A DNA stretch of 64,000 bases from Mitsuaria chitosanitabida ATCC BAA-476 = NBRC 102408 (GTDB lineage Bacteria; Pseudomonadota; Gammaproteobacteria; Burkholderiales; Burkholderiaceae_C): the NCBI RefSeq assembly GCF_001598255.1, contig NZ_BCYP01000040.1, positions 1 through 64,000 of the forward strand, in the 5' to 3' direction. Positions 56,257 through 64,000 of the stretch are shown here, piece by piece. The translations under genes were made by a program, and so were the position numbers. The notes under the pieces are model-generated. The model saw only the letters and a program-made list of their open reading frames with translations, was not told the origin of the DNA and did no database searches. Each line of letters starts with the position of its first letter. Positions within the stretch are counted from its first letter, which is position 1.

Positions 56257-58491
56257 ATGGGCATCACCTTCGAACACGCCGCGCGCCTCGCGCCGGCCGC
56301 CTCCGCCGATCAGGCCTCGCGCGACGAGACCGCATCGTCGGCAACGGCCGCGACCTCGCGTCGCTCGCTGCTCAAGGGCGGCGCGGCCTTGACCCTGTCC
56401 TTCGCGCTGCCGCTGACGGCGGGCCGCGCGCTCGCGCAGGCCGCCGACACCGCGGCGCCGAGCAACACCTTCGCGCCCAACGCCTGGCTGCGCATCACGC
56501 CGGACGGCAAGGTCACCGTGGTGTGCGGCTCGGCCGAGATGGGCCAGGGCGTGCTGACCGCGATCCCGATGATGGTGGCCGAGGAGCTGGACGCCGACTG
56601 GGCGCAGGTCTCGGTCGAGCAGGCCCCGGCCGACACCGCCTACAACAACCCGATGTTCGGCATGCAGGCCACCGGCGGCAGCACCACGGTGCGCGCCCAC
56701 TGGACGCCGGTGCGCCAGGCCGGCGCGGCGGCGCGCCAGATGCTGGTCGCGGCGGCGGCGAAGCAATGGCAGCTTGACGCGGCCTCGCTGCGCACCGAGC
56801 GCGGCCAGGTCCTCGCGCCCGATGGTCGCAAGCTGGGTTACGGCGCGCTGGTCGCCGAGGCGGCCAGGCAGCCCGTGCCGGACAAGCCCGCGCTGAAGGA
56901 CCGCAAGGACTTTCGCATCATGGGCAAGCCCACGCGGCGCCTGGACAGCGCGGCCAAGATCAACGGCACGGCCAAGTTCGGCATCGACGCCAAGGTCGAC
57001 GGCATGCTGGTGGCCGTGATGGCGCGCGCGCCGATCGCCGGCGCCAAGCCCAAGGCCTTCGACGAGGGCAAGGCCAAGGCGGTCAAGGGCGTGCGCAAGG
57101 TCATCGCGATCCCGTCGGGCGTGGCGGTGCTGGCCGACGGCTACTGGGCCGCCAAGCAAGGCCGCGACGCGCTGGGCATCGAATGGGACCTGGGCGAGCA
57201 CGCCAACCTGTCTTCCGACAAGGTGTCCTCGACGCTGGAGGACGGCCTGCAGCACGCCACCGCGATCGCGCGCGAGGAAGGCAACGTCAAGGACGGCGCG
57301 GCCACCTCGGCGCGCCGGATCTCGGCGCAGTACGAGGTGCCCTATCTGGCCCATGCCTGCATGGAGCCGCTGAACTGCCTGGCCTGGGTGCGCGGCGACG
57401 AGGTCACGCTCTGGGCCGGCACGCAGAGCCAGGGCCCGGCGCAGGGCATCCTGTCTCAGGTGGCGCAGGTCACGCCGGCCAAGGTCAAGGTGAACACGCT
57501 GCTGCTGGGCGGTGGCTTCGGACGCCGCTTCGCGCCGGACTTCACCATCGACGCCACGCTGCTGTCCAAGCTCAGCGGCAGCCCGGTCAAGCTGATCTAC
57601 GCCCGCGAGGACGACATGGCGGCCGGCTACTACCGGCCGGCCTCGCGCGTGCGCTTCGAGGCGGGGCTCGACGACAAGGGCCAGCCGCGCATGCTGCGCG
57701 CCGAGGTGGCCAGCCCCTCGATCATGGCGGCCTCGGGCTTCATGAAGATCCCGGACAACGGCGTCGACGCGATGGCCGTCGAGGGCCTGGCCGACCACCC
57801 GTACACGATCCCGAACCAGCGCATCGCCTACGGCCGCGCCGAGCCGGGCCCGCAGGTGTGGTTCTGGCGCTCGGTGGGGCATTCGCAGAACGCCTTCTTC
57901 ATCGAGAGCTTCGTCGACGAGCTCGCCCACGCGGCCAAGGCCGACCCGCTGAAGTACCGGCTCGCGCTGCTGGACCAGCAGCCGCGCGCCCGGGGCGTGC
58001 TCGCGCTGGCGGCCGAGAAGGCCGGCTGGAGCAGACCCGCGCCCAAGGGCCGCTTCCGCGGCCTGGCGGTGGCGGAAAGCTTCGGCACCTATGTGGCGGA
58101 AGTGGCGGAGGTGTCCGTCGGCAAGGACGGTGCGATCAAGGTCCACAAGGTGACCGCGGCGGTGGACTGCGGGCAGACGGTGAACCCGCAGACCATCGCG
58201 CGGCAGATCGAGGGCGCCGTGGTCTATGGACTCACGGCCGCGCTGTATGGACGCATCACGTTCAAGGACGGGAAGGTGGAGCAGAGCAACTTCCACGACT
58301 ACCCGGTGCTGCGCATGAACGAGATGCCCAAGGTCGATGTGCACATCGTGCAGAGCGATGCGGCGCCGGGCGGCATCGGCGAGCCAGGGACGCCGCCGAT
58401 CGCGCCGGCGGTGGCCAATGCGATCTTCGCGGCGACGGGGAAGCGGCTGCGGCAGTTGCCGTTCGATACGGAGGCGCTCAAGAAGGCCTGA
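56257..58491 (+). CDS. iorB: Molybdopterin-binding large subunit (IorB-like), Tat-exported
   Basis: A 744-residue xanthine-dehydrogenase-family catalytic subunit. A twin-arginine motif SRRSLLK (Arg35-Arg36) precedes a hydrophobic segment, so it is probably exported to the periplasm by Tat. [10 protein letters not shown] near 415, [18 protein letters not shown] near 95, GTQSQGPAQ and [18 protein letters not shown] with the active-site Glu near the C-terminus are the expected cofactor-binding segments. Forms a heterodimer with the upstream [2Fe-2S] subunit. The substrate is probably an N-heteroaromatic or aldehyde; isoquinoline itself is not implied. Confidence 0.92.
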   Translation: MGITFEHAARLAPAASADQASRDETASSATAATSRRSLLKGGAALTLSFALPLTAGRALAQAADTAAPSNTFAPNAWLRITPDGKVTVVCGSAEMGQGVLTAIPMMVAEELDADWAQVSVEQAPADTAYNNPMFGMQATGGSTTVRAHWTPVRQAGAAARQMLVAAAAKQWQLDAASLRTERGQVLAPDGRKLGYGALVAEAARQPVPDKPALKDRKDFRIMGKPTRRLDSAAKINGTAKFGIDAKVDGMLVAVMARAPIAGAKPKAFDEGKAKAVKGVRKVIAIPSGVAVLADGYWAAKQGRDALGIEWDLGEHANLSSDKVSSTLEDGLQHATAIAREEGNVKDGAATSARRISAQYEVPYLAHACMEPLNCLAWVRGDEVTLWAGTQSQGPAQGILSQVAQVTPAKVKVNTLLLGGGFGRRFAPDFTIDATLLSKLSGSPVKLIYAREDDMAAGYYRPASRVRFEAGLDDKGQPRMLRAEVASPSIMAASGFMKIPDNGVDAMAVEGLADHPYTIPNQRIAYGRAEPGPQVWFWRSVGHSQNAFFIESFVDELAHAAKADPLKYRLALLDQQPRARGVLALAAEKAGWSRPAPKGRFRGLAVAESFGTYVAEVAEVSVGKDGAIKVHKVTAAVDCGQTVNPQTIARQIEGAVVYGLTAALYGRITFKDGKVEQSNFHDYPVLRMNEMPKVDVHIVQSDAAPGGIGEPGTPPIAPAVANAIFAATGKRLRQLPFDTEALKKA

Positions 58492-58518
58492 TTCAGGCAG
58501 CGCTCTGGTGTGCGACGG

Positions 58519-58557
58519 CCCTCACCCCCGCCCCTCTCCCGCGCAGCGGGAGAGGGG
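58519..58557 (-). repeat. REP-like palindrome, reverse copy
   Basis: CCCTCACCCCC followed by CCCCTCTCCCGC paired with GCGGGAGAGGGG, directly after iorB. It belongs to the family first seen at 13259. It may also act as a transcription end or mRNA-stabilising hairpin for iorAB. Confidence 0.88.
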
Positions 58558-58575
58558 TGACGCGTGCGGCGTCCG

Positions 58576-58609
58576 AGCAATCGGCAATCGGCAATCGGCA
58601 ATCGGCTAT
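58576..58609. repeat. Heptanucleotide tandem repeat (GCAATCG)
   Basis: Four GCAATCG units in series, the last followed by GCTATC, between two REP-like copies. Confidence 0.85.
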
Positions 58610-58625
58610 CACGCTCGGTGCTGTA

Positions 58626-58667
58626 TTACTCCCTCGCCCGCGGGGCGGGAGAGGGCGGGGGTGAGGG
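58626..58667 (+). repeat. REP-like palindrome, forward copy
   Basis: TTACTCCCTCGCCCGC, GGGGCGGGAGAGGG, GGGGGTGAGGG: same subtype as the copies at 36125-36233. Confidence 0.88.
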
Positions 58668-58699
58668 TGGGAGCGTTGCAGTACGCCTGAGCCCGAAGA

Positions 58700-58737
58700 C
58701 CCTCACCCCAGCCCTCTCCCGCCCAGCGGGAGAGGGG
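58700..58737 (-). repeat. REP-like palindrome, reverse copy
   Basis: CCCTCACCCC, then CCCTCTCCCGC paired with GCGGGAGAGGG, 38 nt before the stop codon of the copZ gene. With the two other copies it fills the gap between iorB and copZ. Confidence 0.88.
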
Positions 58738-58774
58738 GCCGCCGCCGACCGGGCGACTTCGCAAGGGGCTTCGC

Positions 58775-58966
58775 TCAGGCGGGCGGGTAGCCGGCCTCGG
58801 TCAGCGCCGCCGCCAGCTGCTCGCGGGTGGCGGCGCTGTTCACCTGGGCGGTCTTCGCGCCCAGGTCGACGACCACCTCGGCTTGCGCGTCGACTTCCTT
58901 GACCGCCTCGGTCACCGCGGCGCGGCAGTGGCCGCAGCTCATGTCGGGCAGCTTGAATTCATGCAT
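58775..58966 (-). CDS. copZ: Copper chaperone with a heavy-metal-associated domain
   Basis: A 63-residue HMA-fold protein with the metal-binding MSCGHCRAAVTEAV (Cys11 and Cys14; CxxC in a GHC context) and the typical VVVDLGAKTAQV and AGYPPA end. It binds Cu(I) and delivers it to the CopA ATPase. AAGGAG lies seven nt before the ATG at 58966, and a CueR-type promoter directs it (59021-59051). Confidence 0.93.
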   Translation of the reverse strand: MHEFKLPDMSCGHCRAAVTEAVKEVDAQAEVVVDLGAKTAQVNSAATREQLAAALTEAGYPPA

Positions 58967-59020
58967 GGAGAGACTCCTTGAAGGATGCGAGTTGGAAGGA
59001 ATGAGAAAGGAATGGCCCGA

Positions 59021-59051
59021 AGGTTAAACCTTGCCATCATGGCAAGGTCAA
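59021..59051 (-). promoter_or_regulatory. CueR-type promoter of copZ
   Basis: Read on the minus strand: -35 TTGACC (59051-59046), a 19-nt spacer, -10 TAACCT (59026-59021). The dyad ACCTTGCCAT / ATGGCAAGGT with one central C (59028-59048) has perfect 10-bp arms. The 19-nt spacer with a dyad inside is diagnostic of MerR-family copper promoters. Confidence 0.92.
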
Positions 59052-59157
59052 CCGACGGCCCTCCGGTCACCCCGCCATCATCAAGGTCGTCGATACCGCG
59101 TGCGCGGGTCGCGCCCCCGATCGGCGCCCCGTCCCTTCTCTCGAACGGGGCATGGCC

Positions 59158-59188
59158 TTGACCTTCCCATCATGGCAAGCTTGAGACT
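59158..59188 (+). promoter_or_regulatory. CueR-type promoter of copA
   Basis: -35 TTGACC (59158-59163), a 19-nt spacer and -10-like GAGACT (59183-59188). The dyad ACCTTCCCAT / ATGGCAAGCT (59161-59181) is an imperfect version of the copZ box. The copA ATG follows after six nt, so transcription should begin at or next to the start codon. Confidence 0.85.
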
Positions 59189-59194
59189 TCCGCC

Positions 59195-61705
59195 ATGAAC
59201 ACCGCCACCCCTTCCCTCGCCTCGCCCTCCCCGTCGACGGACGCGGAGTTGCAGTTCGCCGTTTCCGGCATGACCTGCGCCAGCTGCGTCAACCGCGTCG
59301 AGCGCGCCCTGCGCAAGGTGCCGGGCGTCGAGCAGGCCGAGGTCAACCTCGCCGCCGAGACCGCCACCGTGCGCGCGCCCGGTGTGGACGCGGACGCGCT
59401 GGTGGCCGCGATCGTCAAGGCCGGCTACGAGGCGCAGCCGCTGGTCGAGGATCAGGCCGACGCACCCCGCCCCGTCGCCTGGTCCGCCACCGGCTGGCCG
59501 GTGCTGATCGCGGCGGCGCTGTCGCTGCCGCTGGTCGCGCCCATGGTCGCGATGCTGTGGGGCGCGCACTGGATGATCGACGGCTGGTGGCAGCTGGTGC
59601 TGGCCACGCCGGTGCAGTTCTGGCTGGGCGCCCGCTTCTATCGCGCCGGCTGGGCGGCGCTGAAGGACCGCAGCGGCAACATGGACCTGCTGGTCGCGCT
59701 GGGCACCAGCGCCGCCTACGGCCTGAGCGTCTACGAACTGCTGCGCGACGGTCCGATGAGCCCGGCGCTCTACTTCGAGTCCGCGGCCGCGGTGATCACG
59801 CTGGTGCTGCTGGGCAAGTGGCTGGAAGGCCGCGCCAAGCGCCAGACGCTGAGCGCCATCGCCGCGCTCAGGCAGCTGCGGCCGGAGCACGCCCGCGTGC
59901 GCCGCGACGGCGCCGACATCGACCTGCCCGTCGCGCGCCTGCGTCTGAAGGACCTGATGGTCGTTCGCCCCGGCGAGCGCATCCCCGCCGACGGCCGCAT
60001 CCGCGAAGGCCGCAGCCAGGTCGACGAATCGCTGATCAGCGGCGAGAGCCTGCCGGTGGAGAAGCGGGAAGGTGACCGCGTCGTCGGCGGCGCGGTCAAC
60101 GGCGAGGGCCTGATGCTGGTCGAGGTCACCGCGCTGGGCGCCGAGTCCACGCTGTCGCGCATCGTGCGGCTGGTCGAGTCGGCGCAGGCGCACAAGGCGC
60201 CGATCCAGCGTCTGGTGGACAAGGTCAGCGCGGTCTTCGTGCCGACGGTGCTGGTGATCGCGGCGGTCACGCTGCTGGCCTGGGGCCTGGCGACCGGTGA
60301 CTGGGAACGCGCGCTGATCCACTCGGTCGCGGTGCTGGTCATCGCCTGCCCCTGCGCGCTGGGCCTGGCGACGCCGGCCGCGATCATGGTCGGCACCGGC
60401 GTGGCCGCGCGGCGCGGGCTGCTGGTCAAGGATGCCGAGGCGCTCGAGCACGCGCGCGGCGTGGACCTGGTCGTCTTCGACAAGACCGGCACGCTGACCG
60501 AGGGCAAGCCGCGCCTGATCGACTTCGTCGCGGCGCCCGGCCAGGACGAGGCCGATGCGCTCGCGCTCGCGGCGGCACTCCAGCAAGGCAGCGAGCATCC
60601 CCTGGCGCGCGCCGTGCGGGATGCCGCCGCGCAACGTGGCCTCCCGGTGCCGGTCGCCAGCGAGTTGCGCGCCTCGGCGGGCCGCGGCATCAGCGGTCGC
60701 GTCCGCGACGGGCACGGCGCCCGTTCGCTCCCGCTCCCACTTGCGGCAGCGGGCGACGCACGCTCGCTCCCTCTCCCACTTGCGGCACCGAGCGATGCCC
60801 GCTCGTCGCTCCCTCTCCCGCTTGCGGCACCGAGCGATGCCCGCTCGTCGCTCCCTCTCCCGCTTGCGGCACCGAGCGGCGCCCGTTCACTCCCTCTCCC
60901 GCTTGCGGGAGAGGGCTGGGGTGAGGGTCTTCCGGCCCACCCCAACGACCTGCTGCTCGGCAGCAGCCGCTGGATGGAGGAACTGGGCGTGGACCTGACC
61001 CCGCTGCGCGCGTCCGCGGATGCGGCGCTCGCGCAAGGCCGCACGTTGTCGTGGATGGCCGCGTCCGACGGTCCGGGCGCGCCGACGCTGGTCGCGATGC
61101 TGGCCTTCGGTGATCGCGTGAAGGACGGATCGCCCGAGGCCATCACGCGCTTGCGCGCGATGGGTCTGCGCACGCTGATGCTCAGTGGCGACAACGCCGC
61201 CGCGGCCGCCGCGGTGGGCGCCTCGCTCGGGCTGGACGAGGTCCGCGCCGAGCTGCTGCCCGAGGACAAGGCCCGCATCGTCGCCGAGTTGCGCACGGCC
61301 GGATCGCGCGTGGCCATGGTCGGCGACGGCATCAACGACGCGCCGGCGCTGGCCGCGGCCGACGTCGGCCTGGCGATGGGCGGCGGCACCGACGTCGCCA
61401 TCGAGGCCGCCGGCATCACGCTGATGCGCGGCGATCCGCGCCTGGTCGCCGACGCGATCGCGCTGTCGCGCGCGACCGTGGCCAAGATCCGCCAGAACCT
61501 GTTCTGGGCCTTCGTCTACAACCTGCTCGGCGTGCCGCTGGCCGCGCTGGGCCTGCTCAGCCCGGTGATCGCCGGCGCCGCGATGGCGCTGTCCAGCGTG
61601 TCGGTGCTGGGCAACGCGCTGCTGCTCAAGCGCTGGCGCGGCACCGCCGGGCAACACCTGCCCCCGACTTCGACCGCCTCGTCGACCCACACAGGAGCCG
61701 CGTGA
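59195..61705 (+). CDS. copA: Cu(I)-exporting P1B-type ATPase with a REP-derived insertion
   Basis: An 836-residue inner-membrane copper pump. One N-terminal HMA domain (SGMTCASC, Cys28 and Cys31), about eight membrane helices, SGESLPV, the copper-site [12 protein letters not shown] near 387-398, the phosphorylation site DKTGTLTEG near 429, SEHPLARAV near 468 and the hinge [10 protein letters not shown] near 710. Residues about 510-582 are an insertion of LPLPLAA repeats encoded by a degenerate REP-like array, ending in GEGWGEG; the normal family sequence resumes at [15 protein letters not shown]. No ribosome binding site precedes the ATG, in keeping with a leaderless message. Regulated by CueR. 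Confidence 0.95.
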   Translation: MNTATPSLASPSPSTDAELQFAVSGMTCASCVNRVERALRKVPGVEQAEVNLAAETATVRAPGVDADALVAAIVKAGYEAQPLVEDQADAPRPVAWSATGWPVLIAAALSLPLVAPMVAMLWGAHWMIDGWWQLVLATPVQFWLGARFYRAGWAALKDRSGNMDLLVALGTSAAYGLSVYELLRDGPMSPALYFESAAAVITLVLLGKWLEGRAKRQTLSAIAALRQLRPEHARVRRDGADIDLPVARLRLKDLMVVRPGERIPADGRIREGRSQVDESLISGESLPVEKREGDRVVGGAVNGEGLMLVEVTALGAESTLSRIVRLVESAQAHKAPIQRLVDKVSAVFVPTVLVIAAVTLLAWGLATGDWERALIHSVAVLVIACPCALGLATPAAIMVGTGVAARRGLLVKDAEALEHARGVDLVVFDKTGTLTEGKPRLIDFVAAPGQDEADALALAAALQQGSEHPLARAVRDAAAQRGLPVPVASELRASAGRGISGRVRDGHGARSLPLPLAAAGDARSLPLPLAAPSDARSSLPLPLAAPSDARSSLPLPLAAPSGARSLPLPLAGEGWGEGLPAHPNDLLLGSSRWMEELGVDLTPLRASADAALAQGRTLSWMAASDGPGAPTLVAMLAFGDRVKDGSPEAITRLRAMGLRTLMLSGDNAAAAAAVGASLGLDEVRAELLPEDKARIVAELRTAGSRVAMVGDGINDAPALAAADVGLAMGGGTDVAIEAAGITLMRGDPRLVADAIALSRATVAKIRQNLFWAFVYNLLGVPLAALGLLSPVIAGAAMALSSVSVLGNALLLKRWRGTAGQHLPPTSTASSTHTGAA
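60727..60932 (+). repeat. REP-like array inside the copA coding sequence
   Basis: GCTCCCTCTCCC-like units followed by (G/A)CTTGCGG begin at 60727, 60766, 60808, 60850 and 60889; spacings are 39, 42, 42 and 39 nt, all multiples of three. Only the last unit keeps the full palindrome CCCTCTCCCGC/GCGGGAGAGGG and the GGGGTGAGGG end; the earlier ones have CGGCA(C/G)CGAGCG-type right sides. The product is a run of SLPLPLAAP(S/A) repeats. Confidence 0.92.
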
Positions 61706-62154
61706 TGCCCGCGTCCACCGCCTCTCCCGCCGCATCGGCCGCTTCCGCCGGTCCGCTGACCATCGGCCAGGCGGCCGAGCGCTCCGGCGTGTCGCCCAAG
61801 ATGCTGCGCCACTACGAGTCGCTGGGCCTGCTGCCGCCGGTGGCGCGCACCGAGTCCGGCTACCGGCTCTACGGCGACAAGGAAGTCCACACGCTGCGCT
61901 TCATCCGGCGCGCGCGCGACCTGGGCTTCTCGATGGCCGAGATCGGCGAGCTGCTCAAGCTCTGGCAGAACCGCCGCCGCGCCAGCGCGCAGGTCAAGCG
62001 CATCGCCGAGTCTCACATCGCCGATCTGGACCGCCGCATGGCCGAGATGCAGGCCATGCGCCGCGCGCTGGCCGGCCTGGCGCATTGCTGCCACGGCGAC
62101 GATCGCCCCGACTGCCCCATCCTCGACGACCTTTCGCAAGGAGCCGCCCCATGA
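61705..62154 (+). CDS. cueR: CueR-family copper-responsive MerR regulator
   Basis: A 149-residue activator. The winged HTH is in TIGQAAERSGVSPKMLRHYESLGLLPPVARTESGYRLY (residues 19-56), then a long dimerisation helix, and a Cu(I)-binding loop with Cys129 and Cys137 (CHGDDRPDC, the C-x7-C of CueR). The ATG at 61705 has AGGAG seven nt upstream and overlaps the copA stop (TGATG). It should act on the two 19-bp-spacer promoters between copZ and copA, and is expressed with copA, giving positive feedback. Confidence 0.94.
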   Translation: MPASTASPAASAASAGPLTIGQAAERSGVSPKMLRHYESLGLLPPVARTESGYRLYGDKEVHTLRFIRRARDLGFSMAEIGELLKLWQNRRRASAQVKRIAESHIADLDRRMAEMQAMRRALAGLAHCCHGDDRPDCPILDDLSQGAAP

Positions 62155-63083
62155 GCGACACATCCCCCTTCGACCCGCGACCCGCCCGCTGGGAGCGCCT
62201 GACCGCGCACCTGGGCGACGTCGGCGGCCTGACCATCCGCCGCGCGCTGCCGACCGCCAGGCGACGCATGGTCGGCGCCTGGTGCTTCCTGGACCACGCC
62301 GGCCCGGCGGACCTGACGCCGACCACGGCGATGCGCGTCGGTCCGCATCCGCACACCGGCCTGCAGACCTTCAGCTGGATGATCGAGGGCGAGGTGCTGC
62401 ATCGCGACAGCCTGGGCTCCGAGCAGATGCTGCGCCCCGGTCAGGTGAACCTCATGACGGCCGGCCGCGGCATCAGCCATACCGAGGAGTCGCAGTCCGA
62501 TCGCCTGCAGCTGGCCCAGCTGTGGATCGCGCTGCCCGACGCGGTGCGCGACTGTCCCCCCGCCTTCGAGCACTTCCCCGAGCTGCCGTCCTTCGCGACC
62601 GGCGGCTTCGACACCATGCTGCTGGTGGGCGAGTCCGGCGGCCGGCGCTCGCCGGTGCCCAGCCACACGCCGCTGCTGGCCATGGACCTGAGCGCCGCCC
62701 GCGCCGCCGAGGCGACGCTGGCGCTGCATCCCGACCACGAGTACGGGCTGATGGTGCTCGAGGGCGAGCTCTCGGTGACCGTCGATGGCGAATCCACCGG
62801 CATGAGCAAGCCCGGCGAGCTGCTCTACGTCGCGCCGGGCGCGCAGTCGCTGCACCTGCTCTCGGGCGGCGGCAAGAGCCGCGCGCTGCTGCTGGGCGGC
62901 CCGCCCTTCGATGAGCCGGTGCTGCTGTTCTGGAACTTCGTCGGCCGCTCGCGCGAGGAGATGCTCGCCTACGCCGAGGAGTGGAACGCCCGCGAGGACG
63001 GCGGCCGCTTCGGCGCCGTGCACGGCTTCGACGGTCCGCGGCTCAAGGCCCCGGTCGTGCCGCCGCTGAAGGCGCCGCAGTAA
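62151..63083 (+). CDS. Pirin-family cupin protein
   Basis: A 310-residue two-cupin protein. The N-terminal metal site is in VGPHPHTGLQTFSWMIEGEVLHRDSLG near 61-87 (two His, then His/Glu), with MTAGRGISHTEES near 98-110, then a C-terminal cupin ending VLLFWNFVGRS near 260. Pirins bind iron; some are quercetin dioxygenases. The ATG overlaps the cueR stop (ATGA), so it is probably co-transcribed with copA-cueR. Its link to copper is not known. Confidence 0.9.
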   Translation: MSDTSPFDPRPARWERLTAHLGDVGGLTIRRALPTARRRMVGAWCFLDHAGPADLTPTTAMRVGPHPHTGLQTFSWMIEGEVLHRDSLGSEQMLRPGQVNLMTAGRGISHTEESQSDRLQLAQLWIALPDAVRDCPPAFEHFPELPSFATGGFDTMLLVGESGGRRSPVPSHTPLLAMDLSAARAAEATLALHPDHEYGLMVLEGELSVTVDGESTGMSKPGELLYVAPGAQSLHLLSGGGKSRALLLGGPPFDEPVLLFWNFVGRSREEMLAYAEEWNAREDGGRFGAVHGFDGPRLKAPVVPPLKAPQ

Positions 63084-63124
63084 GGGCCGTCCCGGCCGCG
63101 AGGCCCGGGGACGCCGGACGCAAG

Positions 63125-63149
63125 AAGGCCGTCGCATCGCGACGGCCTT
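63125..63149. terminator. Hairpin between the convergent pirin genes
   Basis: AAGGCCGTCGC (63125-63135) and GCGACGGCCTT (63139-63149) form an 11-bp stem with loop ATC. No clear T-run follows; it may end both convergent transcripts. Confidence 0.65.
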
Positions 63150-63218
63150 CCACTGTCATCGAGGCGCCGGGGGCCGGCCCTCGCGGACCGGTCCTGGCGC
63201 GCCACGGGTGCCCACGGC

Positions 63219-64000
63219 TCAAGCGAACTTGCCCGCCTGGAAGTCCCGCACCGCCTGGAGCAGCTCGCCCTCGGTGTTCATGACGAACGGACCGTACTGC
63301 GCGATCGGCTCGCCCAGCGGCTGGCCGGCGATCAGGATCACGCGGGCGCCTTCGTCCGACGCGGTCAGCCGCACGCCGTCCGAGCCCGGCGTGTTGGCCA
63401 GGATCGCCATGCGGCCGCTGTTGACCAGGCAGCCGGTGTCGAAGCGCAGCGCGCCCCGATACACGTAGACGAAGGCGTTGTGCGTCGCGGGCAGCGCCTG
63501 CTCGAAGCTGACGCCCGGCTCCAGATGGATGTCCAGGTAGGTCGGCAGCGTCGCGTCGCGTTGCACCGCGCCGGCCACGCCGTGGCTCTCGCCGGCGATG
63601 ACACGCACCTGGGCGCCGGGCAGCGCGAGCTCGGGGATCTCCTCGCTCGGGATGTCGCGGTACCAGGGGTCGCGCATCTTGTCGCGACCGGGCAGGTTCA
63701 GCCACAGCTGGAAGCCTTCCATCCGGCCCTCCTGCTGCTCGGGCAGTTCCGAATGGATGACGCCACGGCCGGCGGTCATCCACTGCACGCCGCCGGGACC
63801 GAGCAGGCCTTCATTGCCGGCCGAGTCGCGATGGCGCATGCGGCCGTCCAGCATGTAGGTCACGGTCTCGAAGCCGCGGTGCGGGTGGTCGGGGAAACCG
63901 GCGATGTAGTCGTCGGCGTTGTCGGTGCCGAAGGCGTCCAGCATCAGGAAGGGATCCAGCCGCCGCTGCAGGTCGTGCGTGAGCACGCGCGTCAGCTTGA
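63219..64000 (-). CDS. Pirin-family protein, 5' end outside the window
   Basis: The frame is open to the window edge; the visible part begins KLTRVLTHDLQRRLDPFLMLDAFG and encodes about 260 residues. FPDHPHRGFETVTYMLDGRMRHRDSAGN holds the N-terminal cupin metal ligands, and MTAGRGVIHSE with WLNLP follows as in bacterial pirins/quercetinases. The second cupin is complete (YVYRGALRFDTG, ending QAGKFA). It is a different subgroup from the neighbouring pirin gene, since the two share little beyond the motifs. Missing the first few residues only, judging from the family. Confidence 0.9.
   Translation of the reverse strand, partial: KLTRVLTHDLQRRLDPFLMLDAFGTDNADDYIAGFPDHPHRGFETVTYMLDGRMRHRDSAGNEGLLGPGGVQWMTAGRGVIHSELPEQQEGRMEGFQLWLNLPGRDKMRDPWYRDIPSEEIPELALPGAQVRVIAGESHGVAGAVQRDATLPTYLDIHLEPGVSFEQALPATHNAFVYVYRGALRFDTGCLVNSGRMAILANTPGSDGVRLTASDEGARVILIAGQPLGEPIAQYGPFVMNTEGELLQAVRDFQAGKFA

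Overview
The window is 64 kb of GC-rich DNA (about 70% G+C by eye). Gene content and style point to a betaproteobacterium of the order Burkholderiales, probably the Roseateles/Mitsuaria/Rubrivivax group. The signs are a class II (B12-dependent) ribonucleotide reductase, a leucine-degradation (liu) operon with a TetR regulator, an AcrR-type RND pump, LytTR two-component genes and a large sphingomonad/Roseateles-type TonB receptor. The genus is an inference. I see no rRNA, tRNA, CRISPR array or insertion sequence.

Layout. 1-1.95 kb: a visibly lower-GC stretch with four small minus-strand genes (one cut by the window edge); two are HAD-like, and the second is frameshifted. 2.0-6.1 kb: nrdJ, split by a 380-residue LAGLIDADG intein exactly at the catalytic cysteine. 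6.4-9.9 kb: a GGDEF-like remnant protein, a DUF1134 protein, an unknown protein, a PilZ protein and an alpha/beta hydrolase. 10.0-13.1 kb: three genes coupled by ATGA overlaps: a LytS-type sensor kinase, a second sensor that has lost its phospho-acceptor histidine, and a LytTR response regulator. 13.1-16.8 kb: tandem repeats, a molybdopterin oxidoreductase and a convergent sce7725-like gene. 17.2-24.1 kb: an outer-membrane factor, RND pump and adaptor operon with a divergent AcrR and a clear operator. 24.2-30.4 kb: a YgiQ radical SAM protein, then a yqjDEK-like group interrupted by a REC-DUF3369-GGDEF-EAL gene. 30.6-35.0 kb: a caspase-fold protease with a small co-translated partner, an unknown divergent gene, a phosphoribosyltransferase/SLOG pair and a VOC protein.

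35.1-48.4 kb: a leucine-catabolism operon (liuB, GNAT, hydrolase, liuC ... liuD, mvaB) with bioA-bioF-bioD-bioB lying in the middle. The operon's own 3-methylcrotonyl-CoA carboxylase needs biotin. A divergent TetR gene shares an intergenic region with two copies of a TGAGCC-C-GGCTCA palindrome. 48.5-52.2 kb: a ParE-type toxin-antitoxin pair, an MFS exporter/SnoaL-like pair and a divergent LysR. 52.3-58.5 kb: a TonB-dependent receptor and an IorAB-type molybdenum hydroxylase. 58.5-62.2 kb: a copper resistance module (copZ, copA, cueR) with two CueR-type promoters with 19-bp spacers; the copA promoter predicts a leaderless mRNA. 62.2-64 kb: two convergent pirin-family genes, the second cut by the window end.

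A REP-like palindrome (CCCTCTCCCGC...GCGGGAGAGGG followed by GGGGTGAGGG) recurs at 13.26, 36.07-36.23 and 58.52-58.74 kb. It also occurs inside the copA coding sequence at 60.73-60.93 kb, where degenerate copies at 39/42-nt spacing add about 70 residues in frame to the ATPase nucleotide-binding domain. The points I would follow up first are this copA insertion, the caspase-like gene pair, the intein, the pseudo-kinase and the biotin genes embedded in the liu operon.
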